A DNA stretch of 64,000 nt from Bradyrhizobium yuanmingense (GTDB taxonomy: Bacteria; Pseudomonadota; Alphaproteobacteria; Rhizobiales; Xanthobacteraceae), in assembly GCF_900094575.1 (NCBI RefSeq), contig NZ_FMAE01000007.1, positions 434,001 to 498,000 of the forward strand, in the 5' to 3' direction. A model generated the notes under the pieces. The model did not search any database, was not told the DNA's origin, and worked only from the letters and a program-made list of their open reading frames with translations. This document shows positions 53,556 to 61,779 of this stretch, piece after piece. Numbering within the stretch: position 1 is the first letter of the stretch; each line of letters opens with the position of its first letter. The translations under genes were made by a program, and so were the position numbers.

Positions 53556-54764
53556 CTATTGCTTTGCGAGCGGGCACTGACCGTCACTCTCGGACCGGAA
53601 CGCGTCCTCGCCCTTGATCGTGGCAACGACCTTCAGCAGATCCCAGGACGAATTCGATTCCTCGGGAGCCTTGACCTGCAACAGGTAGAGCGGATGGATC
53701 TTGCGGCCGTCCTTGCGGATGTAGCCCTTGCCGAACAACTGATCGTCGGTCGGCATCTGCTTCATCGTCGCGACCACGGCCTTGCCGTCCTTGGCGCCGC
53801 CGGCCTTGTCGACCGCCTTGAGGTAGTGGATGACCGAGGCATAGACGCCGGCCTGCATGTCGTTCGGATAGGCCTTCGAGGGAATGCGTTCGGCGAAGCG
53901 CTTCGCGAAAGCACGCGTGCCGTCGGTCAGATCCCAGTAGAACGGATTCATGATCTGCGCGCCCTGCGCAAACTTGAGCCCAAGCGCGGGAAGGCCGTTC
54001 ATGCCGAGGATCAATCCGACCAGCTTGTGATCCTTTGTCAGCCCGAACTCGGCGGCCTGCTTCATCGAGGTGATGGTATCGTCCCCTGCATTGGCGAATG
54101 CGATGACGCTCGCACCCGACGCCTGGGCCTGGAGCAGGAATGAGGCGTAATCAGCCGTGCCCAACGGATGCCGCACGCTGCCGAGCACCTCACCGCCGGA
54201 CGCTTTCACGGCTTCCGCGGCCTGCTTTTCCAGATCATGGCCGAACGCGTAATCCGCGGTGATGAAGAACCATTTCTTGCCGCCCTGCTGCACGATGGCC
54301 TTGCCGAGGCCGCGCCCGTAGGAATAGGTGTCGTAGGTCCAGTGCACGGTGTTTGGCGTGCACTTCTCCCCGGTCAGAAGCACCGTGCCGGCGCCCGAGC
54401 CCACGAAGACCTTGTTCTTCTCGGCGCTCATGCCGGCCACGGCGAGCGCAATCGACGAGTTCGGAATGTCGAAGATCGCATCGACGCTCTCGTTCTCGTA
54501 CCAGCGCCGGGCGATGCCGATGCCGATGTCCGTCTTGTTCTGATGGTCCGCCGCAACGACTTCCACCGGCTTGCCGGCGGCCTTTCCGCCATAGTCCTCG
54601 ACGGCCATCTTGGCGGCGACGACCGAGCCGATGCCCTGATAGCTCGCGAACGGCCCCGATTGATCGTTCAGGATGCCGATCTTCACGACGTCCTGGGCCA
54701 AGGCCGGTGCGGCGGTCAGCACCGCGGCCACCATGCACAGTTTATGCAGGAATTTGCTGTTCAT
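53556..54764 (-). CDS. ABC transporter solute-binding protein (branched-chain type)
   Basis: A 402-residue periplasmic binding protein of the LivK/type I fold. The signal peptide ends at ALA (about residue 23), and the mature start QDVVKIGILNDQSGPFASYQGIG is typical of branched-chain amino-acid and aromatic-acid binding proteins. The two-lobe pattern continues with DIPNSSIALAVAGM and GVYASVIHYLKAVDKAGGAKDG near the end. No permease or ATPase gene is nearby, so it may serve a transporter elsewhere. The P450 gene starts 16 bp after its stop, and a MarR gene is divergent across a palindrome-bearing gap. Confidence 0.92.
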   Translation of the reverse strand: MNSKFLHKLCMVAAVLTAAPALAQDVVKIGILNDQSGPFASYQGIGSVVAAKMAVEDYGGKAAGKPVEVVAADHQNKTDIGIGIARRWYENESVDAIFDIPNSSIALAVAGMSAEKNKVFVGSGAGTVLLTGEKCTPNTVHWTYDTYSYGRGLGKAIVQQGGKKWFFITADYAFGHDLEKQAAEAVKASGGEVLGSVRHPLGTADYASFLLQAQASGASVIAFANAGDDTITSMKQAAEFGLTKDHKLVGLILGMNGLPALGLKFAQGAQIMNPFYWDLTDGTRAFAKRFAERIPSKAYPNDMQAGVYASVIHYLKAVDKAGGAKDGKAVVATMKQMPTDDQLFGKGYIRKDGRKIHPLYLLQVKAPEESNSSWDLLKVVATIKGEDAFRSESDGQCPLAKQ

Positions 54765-54797
54765 TGTGTCCCTCCCATGGGCGGTCTTGGTGCCGCT

Positions 54798-54824
54798 CTA
54801 TAATAGTTATATTTTATAGCTATT
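54798..54824. promoter_or_regulatory. MarR operator candidate
   Basis: Nested inverted arms CTATAA / TTATAG (54798-54803, 54814-54819) and AATAG / CTATT (54802-54806, 54820-54824) sit in the 107-bp gap between the divergent solute-binding protein and MarR genes, in its most AT-rich part. This is a likely MarR site controlling both directions. Confidence 0.6.
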
Positions 54825-54871
54825 TTCGAGGGTGTCAATTCGGCCGACTTGTGGCCGCCGGATCCAGGATC

Positions 54872-55351
54872 ATGAGCCCGAAAGCAGTCAGACCCGGAGC
54901 GAAGCCCGCTCAACCGTCGGAGACGTCACTGGACTTGCGCGCGCTGCAGCGCACGCCCGGCTTCATGCTGCGGCTCGCGCAGCTGAAGTTCTTCGAAGGC
55001 TTCTACGAGGAGTTCGCCGCACTGGGCCTGACGCCGGCGACCTACGCGATCTTCGTCGTCATTCGCGACAATCCGGGCGTTCCCCCCAGCAGCCTTGCCA
55101 GCCTGCTCCGCCTGCGCCTGCCGAACCTGATCAAGATCCTGAACGAGCTGGAATCGTCCGGCTTCATCAAGCGTAACCGCTCGAAATCCGACCGCCGCGC
55201 CGTCGAGTTGATGCTTACGCCGAAGGGCGCCAAGCTCATTCAGGACGGGGCAAGCCTGACGGGGCTCTATAACCGGAAGATGCTGGCCCCGCTCACCGAG
55301 GCGGAGCAGCGCACCCTGCTCGAATTGCTCAACCGGCTGCTGCCGCTTTAG
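54872..55351 (+). CDS. MarR-family transcriptional regulator
   Basis: A 159-residue winged-helix regulator of the MarR type, often responding to aromatic acids. The winged-helix core spans about 45-115 (LGLTPATYAIFVVIRDNPGVPPSSLASLLRLRLPNLIKILNELESSGFIKR..SDRRAVELMLTPKG), flanked by dimerisation helices. AGGAT precedes the ATG at 54872. It is divergent from the solute-binding protein-P450 operon, which it probably regulates. The longer open frame beginning at 54353 is antisense to the solute-binding protein gene and is rejected. Confidence 0.9.
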   Translation: MSPKAVRPGAKPAQPSETSLDLRALQRTPGFMLRLAQLKFFEGFYEEFAALGLTPATYAIFVVIRDNPGVPPSSLASLLRLRLPNLIKILNELESSGFIKRNRSKSDRRAVELMLTPKGAKLIQDGASLTGLYNRKMLAPLTEAEQRTLLELLNRLLPL

Positions 55352-55523
55352 CCCGGGAGAGGCCCGCCTGAGGCCGACGGTCGCAGCCACGTCCAGCGGC
55401 GCGGCAGCCGGAGAGGGCGCCGGACGAGAGATGGTCGGTTCCGTGCCCCAAAATCCACCCAATCGATGGTCACTAAGCCGGTCAGGGGAGGCCCCTGCCT
55501 CCCGTGGTGGGACTGCTGGACTG

Positions 55524-56468
55524 ATGATTCATTCGAGGCGACTCCTCGCGCTGGCAGCAGTGGTGCTGCTCGCCTTGAGCAGTGGCATGGCCGCTGCTAC
55601 TCCCCCCAAGTCCAAGACCAACGCGACCGCCCCCGCCGCGCCGCCGCCGCCTCCGCCGTTCGAGCCGTTGCCGCCGCCAAAAATCTACCTGTTCCGCGGC
55701 GCCATGGGCCCGATCTTCTCGACCGGCATGGATCGGCTCGAAGAGAAGCTAACGAAGGCCGGCTTCTCGGCCAACGTCTACGAATTCACCATCTGCCGGT
55801 GGATCGGCGATCGCGCCATCTCCAGCTATAAGGAATCGCCGGCGCCGATCGTGCTGATGGGCCATTCCATGGGCGGGCTGTGCTCGATCGTCATCTCCGA
55901 GATGGCGGCCAAGGAGAACATCCCGATCAGCCTCGTCATCGCTATCGATCCCGCGCAAGCGACCGGCGATGTCCCCCTCAACGTCGAGCGCTTCATCAAC
56001 ATCTTCCTGTCCGACAGCGTGCTCGGCGGCGGCGACGTCGTGGCTGTTCCCGGCTTTCGCGGCCATTACGCCAGCTATGACCTCAAGCGGAACGCGCGCG
56101 TCACCCACATCAACATCGAGAAGTCCGACGATATCCATCGTCAGATCGTCGAGATGGTGACGCAGCTGCCGCGCATTCCGCCGCAAACGCAGGCCGATGC
56201 CGTGCCGCTGCGCTATCTCGTGCCGGCGGACACGCTGGTCGAATTGTGGGACAGCGGCGTGCGGGTGCCGGTGCGCCGCGGCGACACCATGGAGAGCATC
56301 GCAGCAGCCAACCGCGTGCCGCTGTGGACGCTCGCGCAGAGCAACTCGCTGCCCGAGAACGCGCAGCTGACGCCGGGCCAGACCATCATCGTCCCCCGCC
56401 ATCTGACGCCGCCCGAGCCGGCCGCCGCGATGGCCACGCCGCCGGCGTCACCGGCGGCGCGGAGGTAG
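55524..56468 (+). CDS. Secreted Ser-Asp-His hydrolase-like protein with LysM (paralog 2)
   Basis: A 314-residue exported protein related to the one at 51.6 kb. A signal peptide (1-25) and a proline-rich linker (PPPPPFEPLPPPK, about 40-53) precede the same fold: YLFRGAMGPIFSTGMD at 55-70, GHSMGG with Ser115, AIDP with Asp142, and THINIEKSDDIHRQIVE with His195. A C-terminal LysM-like domain of about 55 residues (VRRGDTMESIAAANRVPLWTLAQSN, then LPENAQLTPGQTIIVP) suggests peptidoglycan binding. The weak ribosome binding site leaves an upstream ATG at 55431 possible. Substrate unknown. Confidence 0.78.
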   Translation: MIHSRRLLALAAVVLLALSSGMAAATPPKSKTNATAPAAPPPPPPFEPLPPPKIYLFRGAMGPIFSTGMDRLEEKLTKAGFSANVYEFTICRWIGDRAISSYKESPAPIVLMGHSMGGLCSIVISEMAAKENIPISLVIAIDPAQATGDVPLNVERFINIFLSDSVLGGGDVVAVPGFRGHYASYDLKRNARVTHINIEKSDDIHRQIVEMVTQLPRIPPQTQADAVPLRYLVPADTLVELWDSGVRVPVRRGDTMESIAAANRVPLWTLAQSNSLPENAQLTPGQTIIVPRHLTPPEPAAAMATPPASPAARR

Positions 56469-56500
56469 GGGCCGTTATCTTGCCGCAGAAGGCGGTGCGC

Positions 56501-56639
56501 TCCCTCTCCCGCTTGCGGGGGAGGGTTGGGGAGGGGGTCTCTCCTCGATCGAGGACCCCAGAGAAGAGAGCCCCCACCCGCCGCGCTCTGGCGCGCAATT
56601 GCGCTGCCGAGCGCGTCGCCTCCCCGCAAGTGGGAGAGG
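56501..56639. repeat. Palindromic intergenic repeat, CCCTCTCCC family
   Basis: Outer arms CTCCCTCTCCCGCTTGCGGG and CCCGCAAGTGGGAGAGG with an inner GAGGGTTGGGGAGGGGGTC segment. Same family as 6551-6695 and 59847-59966. Lies between the LysM protein and tartrate-dehydrogenase-like genes. Confidence 0.85.
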
Positions 56640-56675
56640 TGCAGCGAGTCCTTGGCGACACTCGATCCGATAAGA

Positions 56676-57749
56676 CTAAACATTCGATCCGTGGATCGCA
56701 TCGATCACGGCGTCCGTGACCTCCTTCGTGGTCGCCTTGCCTCCGACATCCGGCGTCAGCACGCCCGCGGCGCAGACACGCTCGACGGCGGCCATCAGCC
56801 GTAAGGCGGCATCCTTCTCGCCGAGATGCTCGAGCATCTGCGCGCCGGTCCAGAACGTCGCGACCGGGTTGGCGATGCCCTTGCCGGTGATGTCGAACGC
56901 CGAGCCGTGGATCGGCTCGAACATCGAGGGGAAGCGGCGCTGCGGATCGATGTTTCCGGTCGGGGCGACGCCGAGGCTTCCAGCCAGCGCGCCGGCGAGA
57001 TCGGAGAGGATGTCGGCGTGGAGATTGGTTGCGACGATGGTGTCGAGGCTCTTCGGATGCAGCGTCATGCGCACCGTCATGGCGTCGACCAGCATCTTGT
57101 CCCAGGTCACGTCAGGGAATTCGCCGGCGACCTCGGCCGCGATCTCGTCCCACATCACCATGCCGTGGCGCTGCGCGTTCGACTTGGTCACGACGGTCAG
57201 CAGCTTGCGCGGGCGCGACCGCGCGAGCTGGAACGCATAGCGCATGATCCGCGTGACGCCGACGCGGGTGAAGACGGCGACTTCGGTGCCGACCTCTTCC
57301 GGCAGGCCCTTGTGGGCGCGGCCGCCCATGCCGGCATATTCGCCTTCCGAGTTCTCGCGCACGATCACCCAGTCGAGATCGCCGACGCCGACATTGCGCA
57401 GCGGCGAGGCGACGCCCGGCAGGATCTTGGTCGGCCGCACATTGGCGTATTGGTCAAAACCCTGGCAGATCGGCAGGCGCAGGCCCCACAGCGTGATGTG
57501 GTCGGGCACGTCGGGGGCGCCGACCGCGCCGAAATAGATCGCGTCGAACTTCTTCAGCTCGCTGAGGCCGTCCGCCGGCATCATCACGCCGTGCTTCTTG
57601 TAATAATCCGAGCCCCAGTCGAACGTCTTGACGTTGAAGGCGAGATCGCCACTGCGTTTTGCGAGAGCCTCCAGCACGCGGACGCCGGCCGAGATCACCT
57701 CGGGGCCGATGCCGTCGGCGGGGATGGCTGCGATCGAATGGGTGCGCAT
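56676..57749 (-). CDS. Tartrate dehydrogenase-like oxidative decarboxylase
   Basis: A 357-residue enzyme of the isocitrate/isopropylmalate dehydrogenase family, on the tartrate/D-malate dehydrogenase branch (TtuC/YeaU-like). It uses NAD and a divalent metal to oxidise a 2-hydroxyacid. Markers are the IPADGIGPEV start, VIVRENSEGEYAGMGGRAH near 130, the substrate-binding Arg/Lys/Asp set in DAMTVRMTLHPKSLDTIVATNLHADILSDLAG near 220-255, and FEPIHGSAFDI near 275. The ATG at 57749 is chosen because the family begins there. A LysR gene is divergent and is its probable regulator. Confidence 0.9.
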   Translation of the reverse strand: MRTHSIAAIPADGIGPEVISAGVRVLEALAKRSGDLAFNVKTFDWGSDYYKKHGVMMPADGLSELKKFDAIYFGAVGAPDVPDHITLWGLRLPICQGFDQYANVRPTKILPGVASPLRNVGVGDLDWVIVRENSEGEYAGMGGRAHKGLPEEVGTEVAVFTRVGVTRIMRYAFQLARSRPRKLLTVVTKSNAQRHGMVMWDEIAAEVAGEFPDVTWDKMLVDAMTVRMTLHPKSLDTIVATNLHADILSDLAGALAGSLGVAPTGNIDPQRRFPSMFEPIHGSAFDITGKGIANPVATFWTGAQMLEHLGEKDAALRLMAAVERVCAAGVLTPDVGGKATTKEVTDAVIDAIHGSNV

Positions 57750-57859
57750 GGGAAGGCTCCGTTTGAGAGACCGCGCCGGCATATCCGGCCGTCGGCGTCG
57801 CTGGCGAATCTAGACGGGAGTGCCGGGCAAACTCAATCGGCGCTGGTTTATACAAAAAA

Positions 57860-57872
57860 ATGATATAATCAT
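57860..57872. promoter_or_regulatory. Possible LysR-site palindrome
   Basis: ATGAT-ATA-ATCAT sits in the AT-rich part of the gap between the tartrate-dehydrogenase-like gene and its divergent LysR gene. It also contains TATAAT, a candidate -10. Too short for certainty. Confidence 0.35.
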
Positions 57873-57889
57873 CGGGAGGTCGCCACGGC

Positions 57890-57972
57890 GTCATGGCCGG
57901 GCTTGACCCGGCCATCCACGCCTTTCCCCGCGGCCCAAGAACGTGGATGCCCAGGACAAGCCCGGGCATGAC
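57890..57972. repeat. Palindromic intergenic repeat, GTCATGGCCGGGCTTG family
   Basis: Close copy of 15913-15995: outer arms GTCATGGCCGGGCTTGACCC / CAAGCCCGGGCATGAC, inner CCACG / CGTGG. It sits just upstream of the LysR gene. Confidence 0.9.
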
Positions 57973-58021
57973 GACCTCGCGCAAGTCTCAAGCGCGGTCG
58001 GGCGAGGCGAGAGGACGGCGA

Positions 58022-58939
58022 ATGGAATTGCATCAGCTCCGATGCTTCGTGGCGACGGCCGAGCAGCTGCATTTCGGCCGCGCGGCGCAGCAGCTTCAGA
58101 TGCTGCCCTCCGCGCTCGGCCGGCAGATCCGGCTGCTGGAGGAAGACCTGGGCACTCGGCTGTTCGCGCGGACCACGCGCGCGGTGTCGCTTACCGAGGA
58201 CGGCACGGCGCTGCTGCGCGATGCCCGCACCATCCTCGCCAAGGTCGAGGCGGTCGAGAGCAACCTGCGCAATCGCTCGCGCGCGGGGACCGCGCGGCGG
58301 CTGCGGGTCGGTGCTATCGACAGCGCGGCGGCCGGACTGTTGCCGCCGCTCCTGCGCGATTTCCGCGTCAGGCATCCTGACATCGCGGTGCAGCTCCTCG
58401 AAGACAAGACTGTCCGGCTGCTGCCGAGGATTTTGACCGGCGCGCTCGATCTCGCCTTCGTCCGTCCGCCTGACCGGCCGGACAAGCGGCTCGAATTCCG
58501 CGGCCTGCTCCAGGAGAGCGCGATCGTTGCGATCCCGCGGCGGCACGCGCTGGCCGGGCGCAAAGCGATCACGCTGGCGGATATCGCCGACGAGGCCATG
58601 CTGGTGCCGGACCGGCGCTCGCGGCCGCACAGCCACGACCTCACCATAAAGCTGTTCGAACAGGCCGGCCTGACGCCGCGCATCGTTCAGGTCGCCGACG
58701 AGAAGCAGACCATCATCAACCTCGTGGCAACGAAGCTCGGGGTCGCCATCGTGCCGCGCTGGACCGCACGGATGGCGGTGACCGGTGTGCGGTTCGTGCC
58801 GCTTCGACTGAGGCAGAGCGGGCCGGTCGGACGGCTGCCGCTTGCCGCCGCTTGGCTGCGCGGCTCGCGCGATCCGGCCCGCGATGCCATGCTGGCCGTT
58901 CTGGAAGCCCGCCTGCGCAGCTATGCGCGGGAGGCGTGA
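58022..58939 (+). CDS. LysR-family transcriptional regulator
   Basis: A 305-residue LysR regulator. The N-terminal helix-turn-helix is MELHQLRCFVATAEQLHFGRAAQQLQMLPSALGRQIRLLEEDLGTRLFARTTR region (1-52), and the co-inducer domain runs from about 90 to 295. It is divergent from the tartrate-dehydrogenase-like gene and probably controls it. GAGAGGAC precedes the ATG at 58022; the open frame upstream of it lies inside a repeat. An aspartate dehydrogenase gene follows at 58987 on the same strand. Confidence 0.93.
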   Translation: MELHQLRCFVATAEQLHFGRAAQQLQMLPSALGRQIRLLEEDLGTRLFARTTRAVSLTEDGTALLRDARTILAKVEAVESNLRNRSRAGTARRLRVGAIDSAAAGLLPPLLRDFRVRHPDIAVQLLEDKTVRLLPRILTGALDLAFVRPPDRPDKRLEFRGLLQESAIVAIPRRHALAGRKAITLADIADEAMLVPDRRSRPHSHDLTIKLFEQAGLTPRIVQVADEKQTIINLVATKLGVAIVPRWTARMAVTGVRFVPLRLRQSGPVGRLPLAAAWLRGSRDPARDAMLAVLEARLRSYAREA

Positions 58940-58986
58940 GCGGCTATGACATCGGCCAAGACAGAGGCCAGGACAGAGGGATGGTG

Positions 58987-59811
58987 ATGACGGATCAGAC
59001 GGCTTCAGGCGAATTGCGGGTGGCTGTTGCAGGGCTGGGCTCGATTGGCACCAAGATCGCGACCGCACTCGATCAGGGCATCGACGGCCTGTCGCTCGCG
59101 GCCGTGGCCGTGCGGGATCCCGCCAAGCATCAAGCCTTCATCGACGGCTTGCGTCGCCCACCGACAATCCTGCCGCTCGACCAGCTCGGCAAGGCCGCCG
59201 ACATCGTCGTCGAATGCGCGCCGAGCAGCCAGCTGCGTGCGATCGTCCAGCCTGCGGTGAAGCGCGGCAAGGCCGCGGTCGTAGTCAGCGTCGGCGGCTT
59301 GCTCGACAATTTCGATCTGGTCGATCTCGCCCGCGCCAATGGCGGCCGTATCCTGGTGCCGACCGGCGCGCTGATCGGCCTCGATGCCGTCAACGCCGCC
59401 GCAATCGGCACCATCCATTCCGTGAAGATGGTGACCCGCAAGCCGATCGACGGCTTGAAGGGCGCGCCGTTCATCGTTCAGAACAACATCGACATCGACA
59501 ATCTGCGCGAACCGCTGAAGCTGTTCGAGGGCAGCGCGCGCGAAGCGGCAAAGGGCTTTCCGGCCAACGTCAATGTCGCCGTTGCGTTGTCGCTCGCGGG
59601 CATCGGGCCCGATCGCACCGAGATCCAGGTTTGGGCCGACCCGACCGTGACGCGCAACGTTCACCGCATCGAGGTCGAGGCGGACTCAGCGCGCTTCTCG
59701 ATGGGCATCGAGAACATCCCGTCCGAGAATCCCAAGACCGGCCTGATCACCGCGTTGTCGGTGATCGCGCTGCTCCGCAAGCAGCGCGCCACGCTCTGCG
59801 TCGGGACGTAG
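58987..59811 (+). CDS. nadX: Aspartate dehydrogenase (NadX-like)
   Basis: A 274-residue NAD(P)-dependent L-aspartate dehydrogenase, which makes iminoaspartate for NAD synthesis in some bacteria. The dinucleotide motif VAVAGLGSIGTKIA is at 12-25, the core blocks VPTGALIGLDAV and KGAPFIVQNNIDIDN are conserved in the family, and the C-terminal NVHRIEVEADSARFS holds a conserved His. The ATG at 58987 has GAGGG at the right distance; the ATG at 58981 is too close. The gene lies 47 bp after LysR, so it may belong to the same transcript. Confidence 0.85.
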   Translation: MTDQTASGELRVAVAGLGSIGTKIATALDQGIDGLSLAAVAVRDPAKHQAFIDGLRRPPTILPLDQLGKAADIVVECAPSSQLRAIVQPAVKRGKAAVVVSVGGLLDNFDLVDLARANGGRILVPTGALIGLDAVNAAAIGTIHSVKMVTRKPIDGLKGAPFIVQNNIDIDNLREPLKLFEGSAREAAKGFPANVNVAVALSLAGIGPDRTEIQVWADPTVTRNVHRIEVEADSARFSMGIENIPSENPKTGLITALSVIALLRKQRATLCVGT

Positions 59812-59846
59812 TGGGGTGAGACTCAATTAGCCCAGACGGCAGTGCG

Positions 59847-59966
59847 CTCCCTCGCCCGCTTGCGGGAGAGGGTTGGGGAGAGGGTGTTTCCGCAACGGGA
59901 CACTCCCCAAGAGGCGAGAGCCCTCACCCGGCGCTTCGCGCCGACCTCTCCCGCAAGCGGGAGAGG
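59847..59966. repeat. Palindromic intergenic repeat, CCCTCTCCC family
   Basis: Outer arms CTCCCTCGCCCGCTTGCGGG / CCCGCAAGCGGGAGAGG with inner GAGAGGG and CCTCACCC arms. Lies between convergent nadX and the PQQ-type dehydrogenase gene. Confidence 0.85.
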
Positions 59967-59992
59967 TTACGCGCACCCGATGGCGTGGCGCA

Positions 59993-61297
59993 TTACGCCC
60001 CCGTCACGCGCCAGATCACGTTGCCGACGTCGTCGGCCATCAGTAGCGATTTCCTGTCGGGACCGATCGCGACGCCGACCGGGCGGCCGTAGGATTCCTT
60101 CTCGTCCGGCGACAGGAAGCCCGACAGGATGTCGCGACCGGGGCCGGACGGCTTGCCGTTCGCGAACGGGATGAACACCAGCTTGTAGCCGGACAGCTTG
60201 CTGCGATTCCACGAGCCGTGCTGGCCGATCACCATGCCGTCGCCGAAGCCGGGCAGGGTGCCTGCGGGCATCCAGCACAGGCCGAGCGAAGCGGTGTGGC
60301 CACCGAGCGCATAGTCCGGTTGAATTGCCTTGGCAACCATCGCCGGATCCTGCGGCACGCGGTCGTCCACCGTCTTGCCCCAGTAGCAATAGGGCCAGCC
60401 GTAGAAGCCGCCGTCGCGCACGGAGGTGAGATAGTCGGGCGGCGTCTCGTCGCCGAGGCCGTCGCGCTCGTTGACGACGGTCCAAAGCACGCCGGTCGCC
60501 GGCTCCCAGGCAAGGCCCACGGGATTGCGCAGGCCGGCCGCAAAGATGCGATGCGTGCCGGCGACGAGATCGAGCTCGTAGACCGCGGCGCGACCTTGCT
60601 CGACCTCCATGCCCATCTCGGCGATGTTGCTGAGCGAGCCGACGCCGGCATAGAGCTTCTTGCCGTCGGGACTGGCGAGCAGGCTGCGCGTCCAGTGGCC
60701 GGCGGGCTTGAATGTCGTCAGCCGCTTGCCCGGTGCTGTGATGCGGTCGGCGTCGGCAACGTAAGGAAAAGCCATCACGCCGTCGGTGTTGCCGACGTAG
60801 AAAGTGTCGCCGACCAGTGCCATGCCGAACGGCTGGCTGAGGTTCTCCATGAACGCGCCGCGAATCTCCGCAACGCCGTCGCAGTCCTTGTCGCGCAACA
60901 GCGTGATGCGGTTGGCGGAGACGCCGAGCGCGGCGGCGCGCCGCATCGTCGCCTGCATCGCATAGTGGAACACGCTGCGCGGGGCGCCCGCGATCTGCGT
61001 TGCCTCCGCGATCAGCACGTCGCCATTGGGCAGCACCTCGATCCAGCGCGGATGGTCGAGACCGGTCGCGAACGCATCGACCTTGAGCCCGGGTGCAGCG
61101 ATCGGCTTCTGTCCGTCGCGCCAGCCGCGTGCGGTCGGCATCTTCAAGGTGGGGATCGCGCCTTGCGGTTTCGCTTCGGGAATGGCGGGCTTCTCGCCCC
61201 AGGCCGGCGCGGGGTCGGTGCCCGTCATCTTGCGCCATTGCAGCGCGATGCCGCCGATGAAGGCGACGAACTGCGCGAAGATGCTGGAAAACGTCAT
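59993..61297 (-). CDS. PQQ-dependent sugar dehydrogenase-like protein
   Basis: A 434-residue six-bladed beta-propeller protein of the soluble aldose/L-sorbosone dehydrogenase family. The N-terminus is a membrane anchor or signal segment (FSSIFAQFVAFIGGIALQW, about 3-21). Blade signatures include LDHPRWIEVLPNGDVLIAEA, GLRNPVGLAWEPATGVLWTVVNERDGLGDE and YGRPVGVAIGPDRKSLLMADDVGNVIWRV. Family members oxidise sugars in the periplasm with pyrroloquinoline quinone or act without it; the cofactor is not decided here. It stands alone. Confidence 0.87.
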   Translation of the reverse strand: MTFSSIFAQFVAFIGGIALQWRKMTGTDPAPAWGEKPAIPEAKPQGAIPTLKMPTARGWRDGQKPIAAPGLKVDAFATGLDHPRWIEVLPNGDVLIAEATQIAGAPRSVFHYAMQATMRRAAALGVSANRITLLRDKDCDGVAEIRGAFMENLSQPFGMALVGDTFYVGNTDGVMAFPYVADADRITAPGKRLTTFKPAGHWTRSLLASPDGKKLYAGVGSLSNIAEMGMEVEQGRAAVYELDLVAGTHRIFAAGLRNPVGLAWEPATGVLWTVVNERDGLGDETPPDYLTSVRDGGFYGWPYCYWGKTVDDRVPQDPAMVAKAIQPDYALGGHTASLGLCWMPAGTLPGFGDGMVIGQHGSWNRSKLSGYKLVFIPFANGKPSGPGRDILSGFLSPDEKESYGRPVGVAIGPDRKSLLMADDVGNVIWRVTGA

Positions 61298-61436
61298 GAC
61301 AAGCCCCCGGTTGCGCGCGCATCCAACTGGCTGACGGGGCCGACGTCAACCTGTGCGGAGCTCAGCACGGGCCTATTCCCGTGGAATGGCAGCCGATCGA
61401 ATTTGCATGGGACAGGTCGCGGCGTCGGCCCGGAGA

Positions 61437-61646
61437 TCAACGGCCGATCTGCCGCTCCAGCCGTCGTGCCGCGCGAAAATCATCCAAGTGACGGATGTTC
61501 GGCGCCAGCGCCGCTTCCCTGGAGAGCAGATGATAGACCCGCGCCACCGTGCGCTGCTTCTGCTTCGTACGCCCGGGGGGCAGCGCCCGCGCCTTGCGGA
61601 CGGCGGCGATCGCGTGGGCGCGAAAATAATCGTAGGCGTCCGACAT
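61437..61646 (-). CDS. Small basic protein, unknown function
   Basis: A 69-residue protein with an amphipathic, Arg-rich sequence: FRAHAIAAVRKARALPPGRTKQKQRTVARVYHLLSREA in the middle and NIRHLDDFRAARRLERQIGR at the end. No transmembrane segment and no recognised family. The ATG at 61646 has only a weak ribosome binding site (GAGC). It is upstream of the dehydrogenase gene on the same strand. Confidence 0.55.
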   Translation of the reverse strand: MSDAYDYFRAHAIAAVRKARALPPGRTKQKQRTVARVYHLLSREAALAPNIRHLDDFRAARRLERQIGR

Positions 61647-61731
61647 GGCTCGATGCTCTGCGGCCGTTGACAGATGTCGAGGGCTAACGGACCAGCAGAG
61701 GTGTGGTTCCTTGGCGAGTCGGATCGTGCAC

Positions 61732-61764
61732 TCGTGCCCCGGACGCAGCGCAGCGCGTCCGGAC
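61732..61764. repeat. Half copy of the CTCGTGCCCCGGACGC repeat
   Basis: CTCGTGCCCCGGACGCAGCG with a following GCGTCCGG, a single unit related to the fuller repeat at 26913-27054. Confidence 0.6.
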
Positions 61765-61779
61765 AGGAGAGTGACGCCC

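Noticed and set aside
54353..55351. A 332-residue version of the MarR regulator
   Set aside because: The first 170 residues are antisense to the solute-binding protein gene; MarR homology begins at the ATG 54872.
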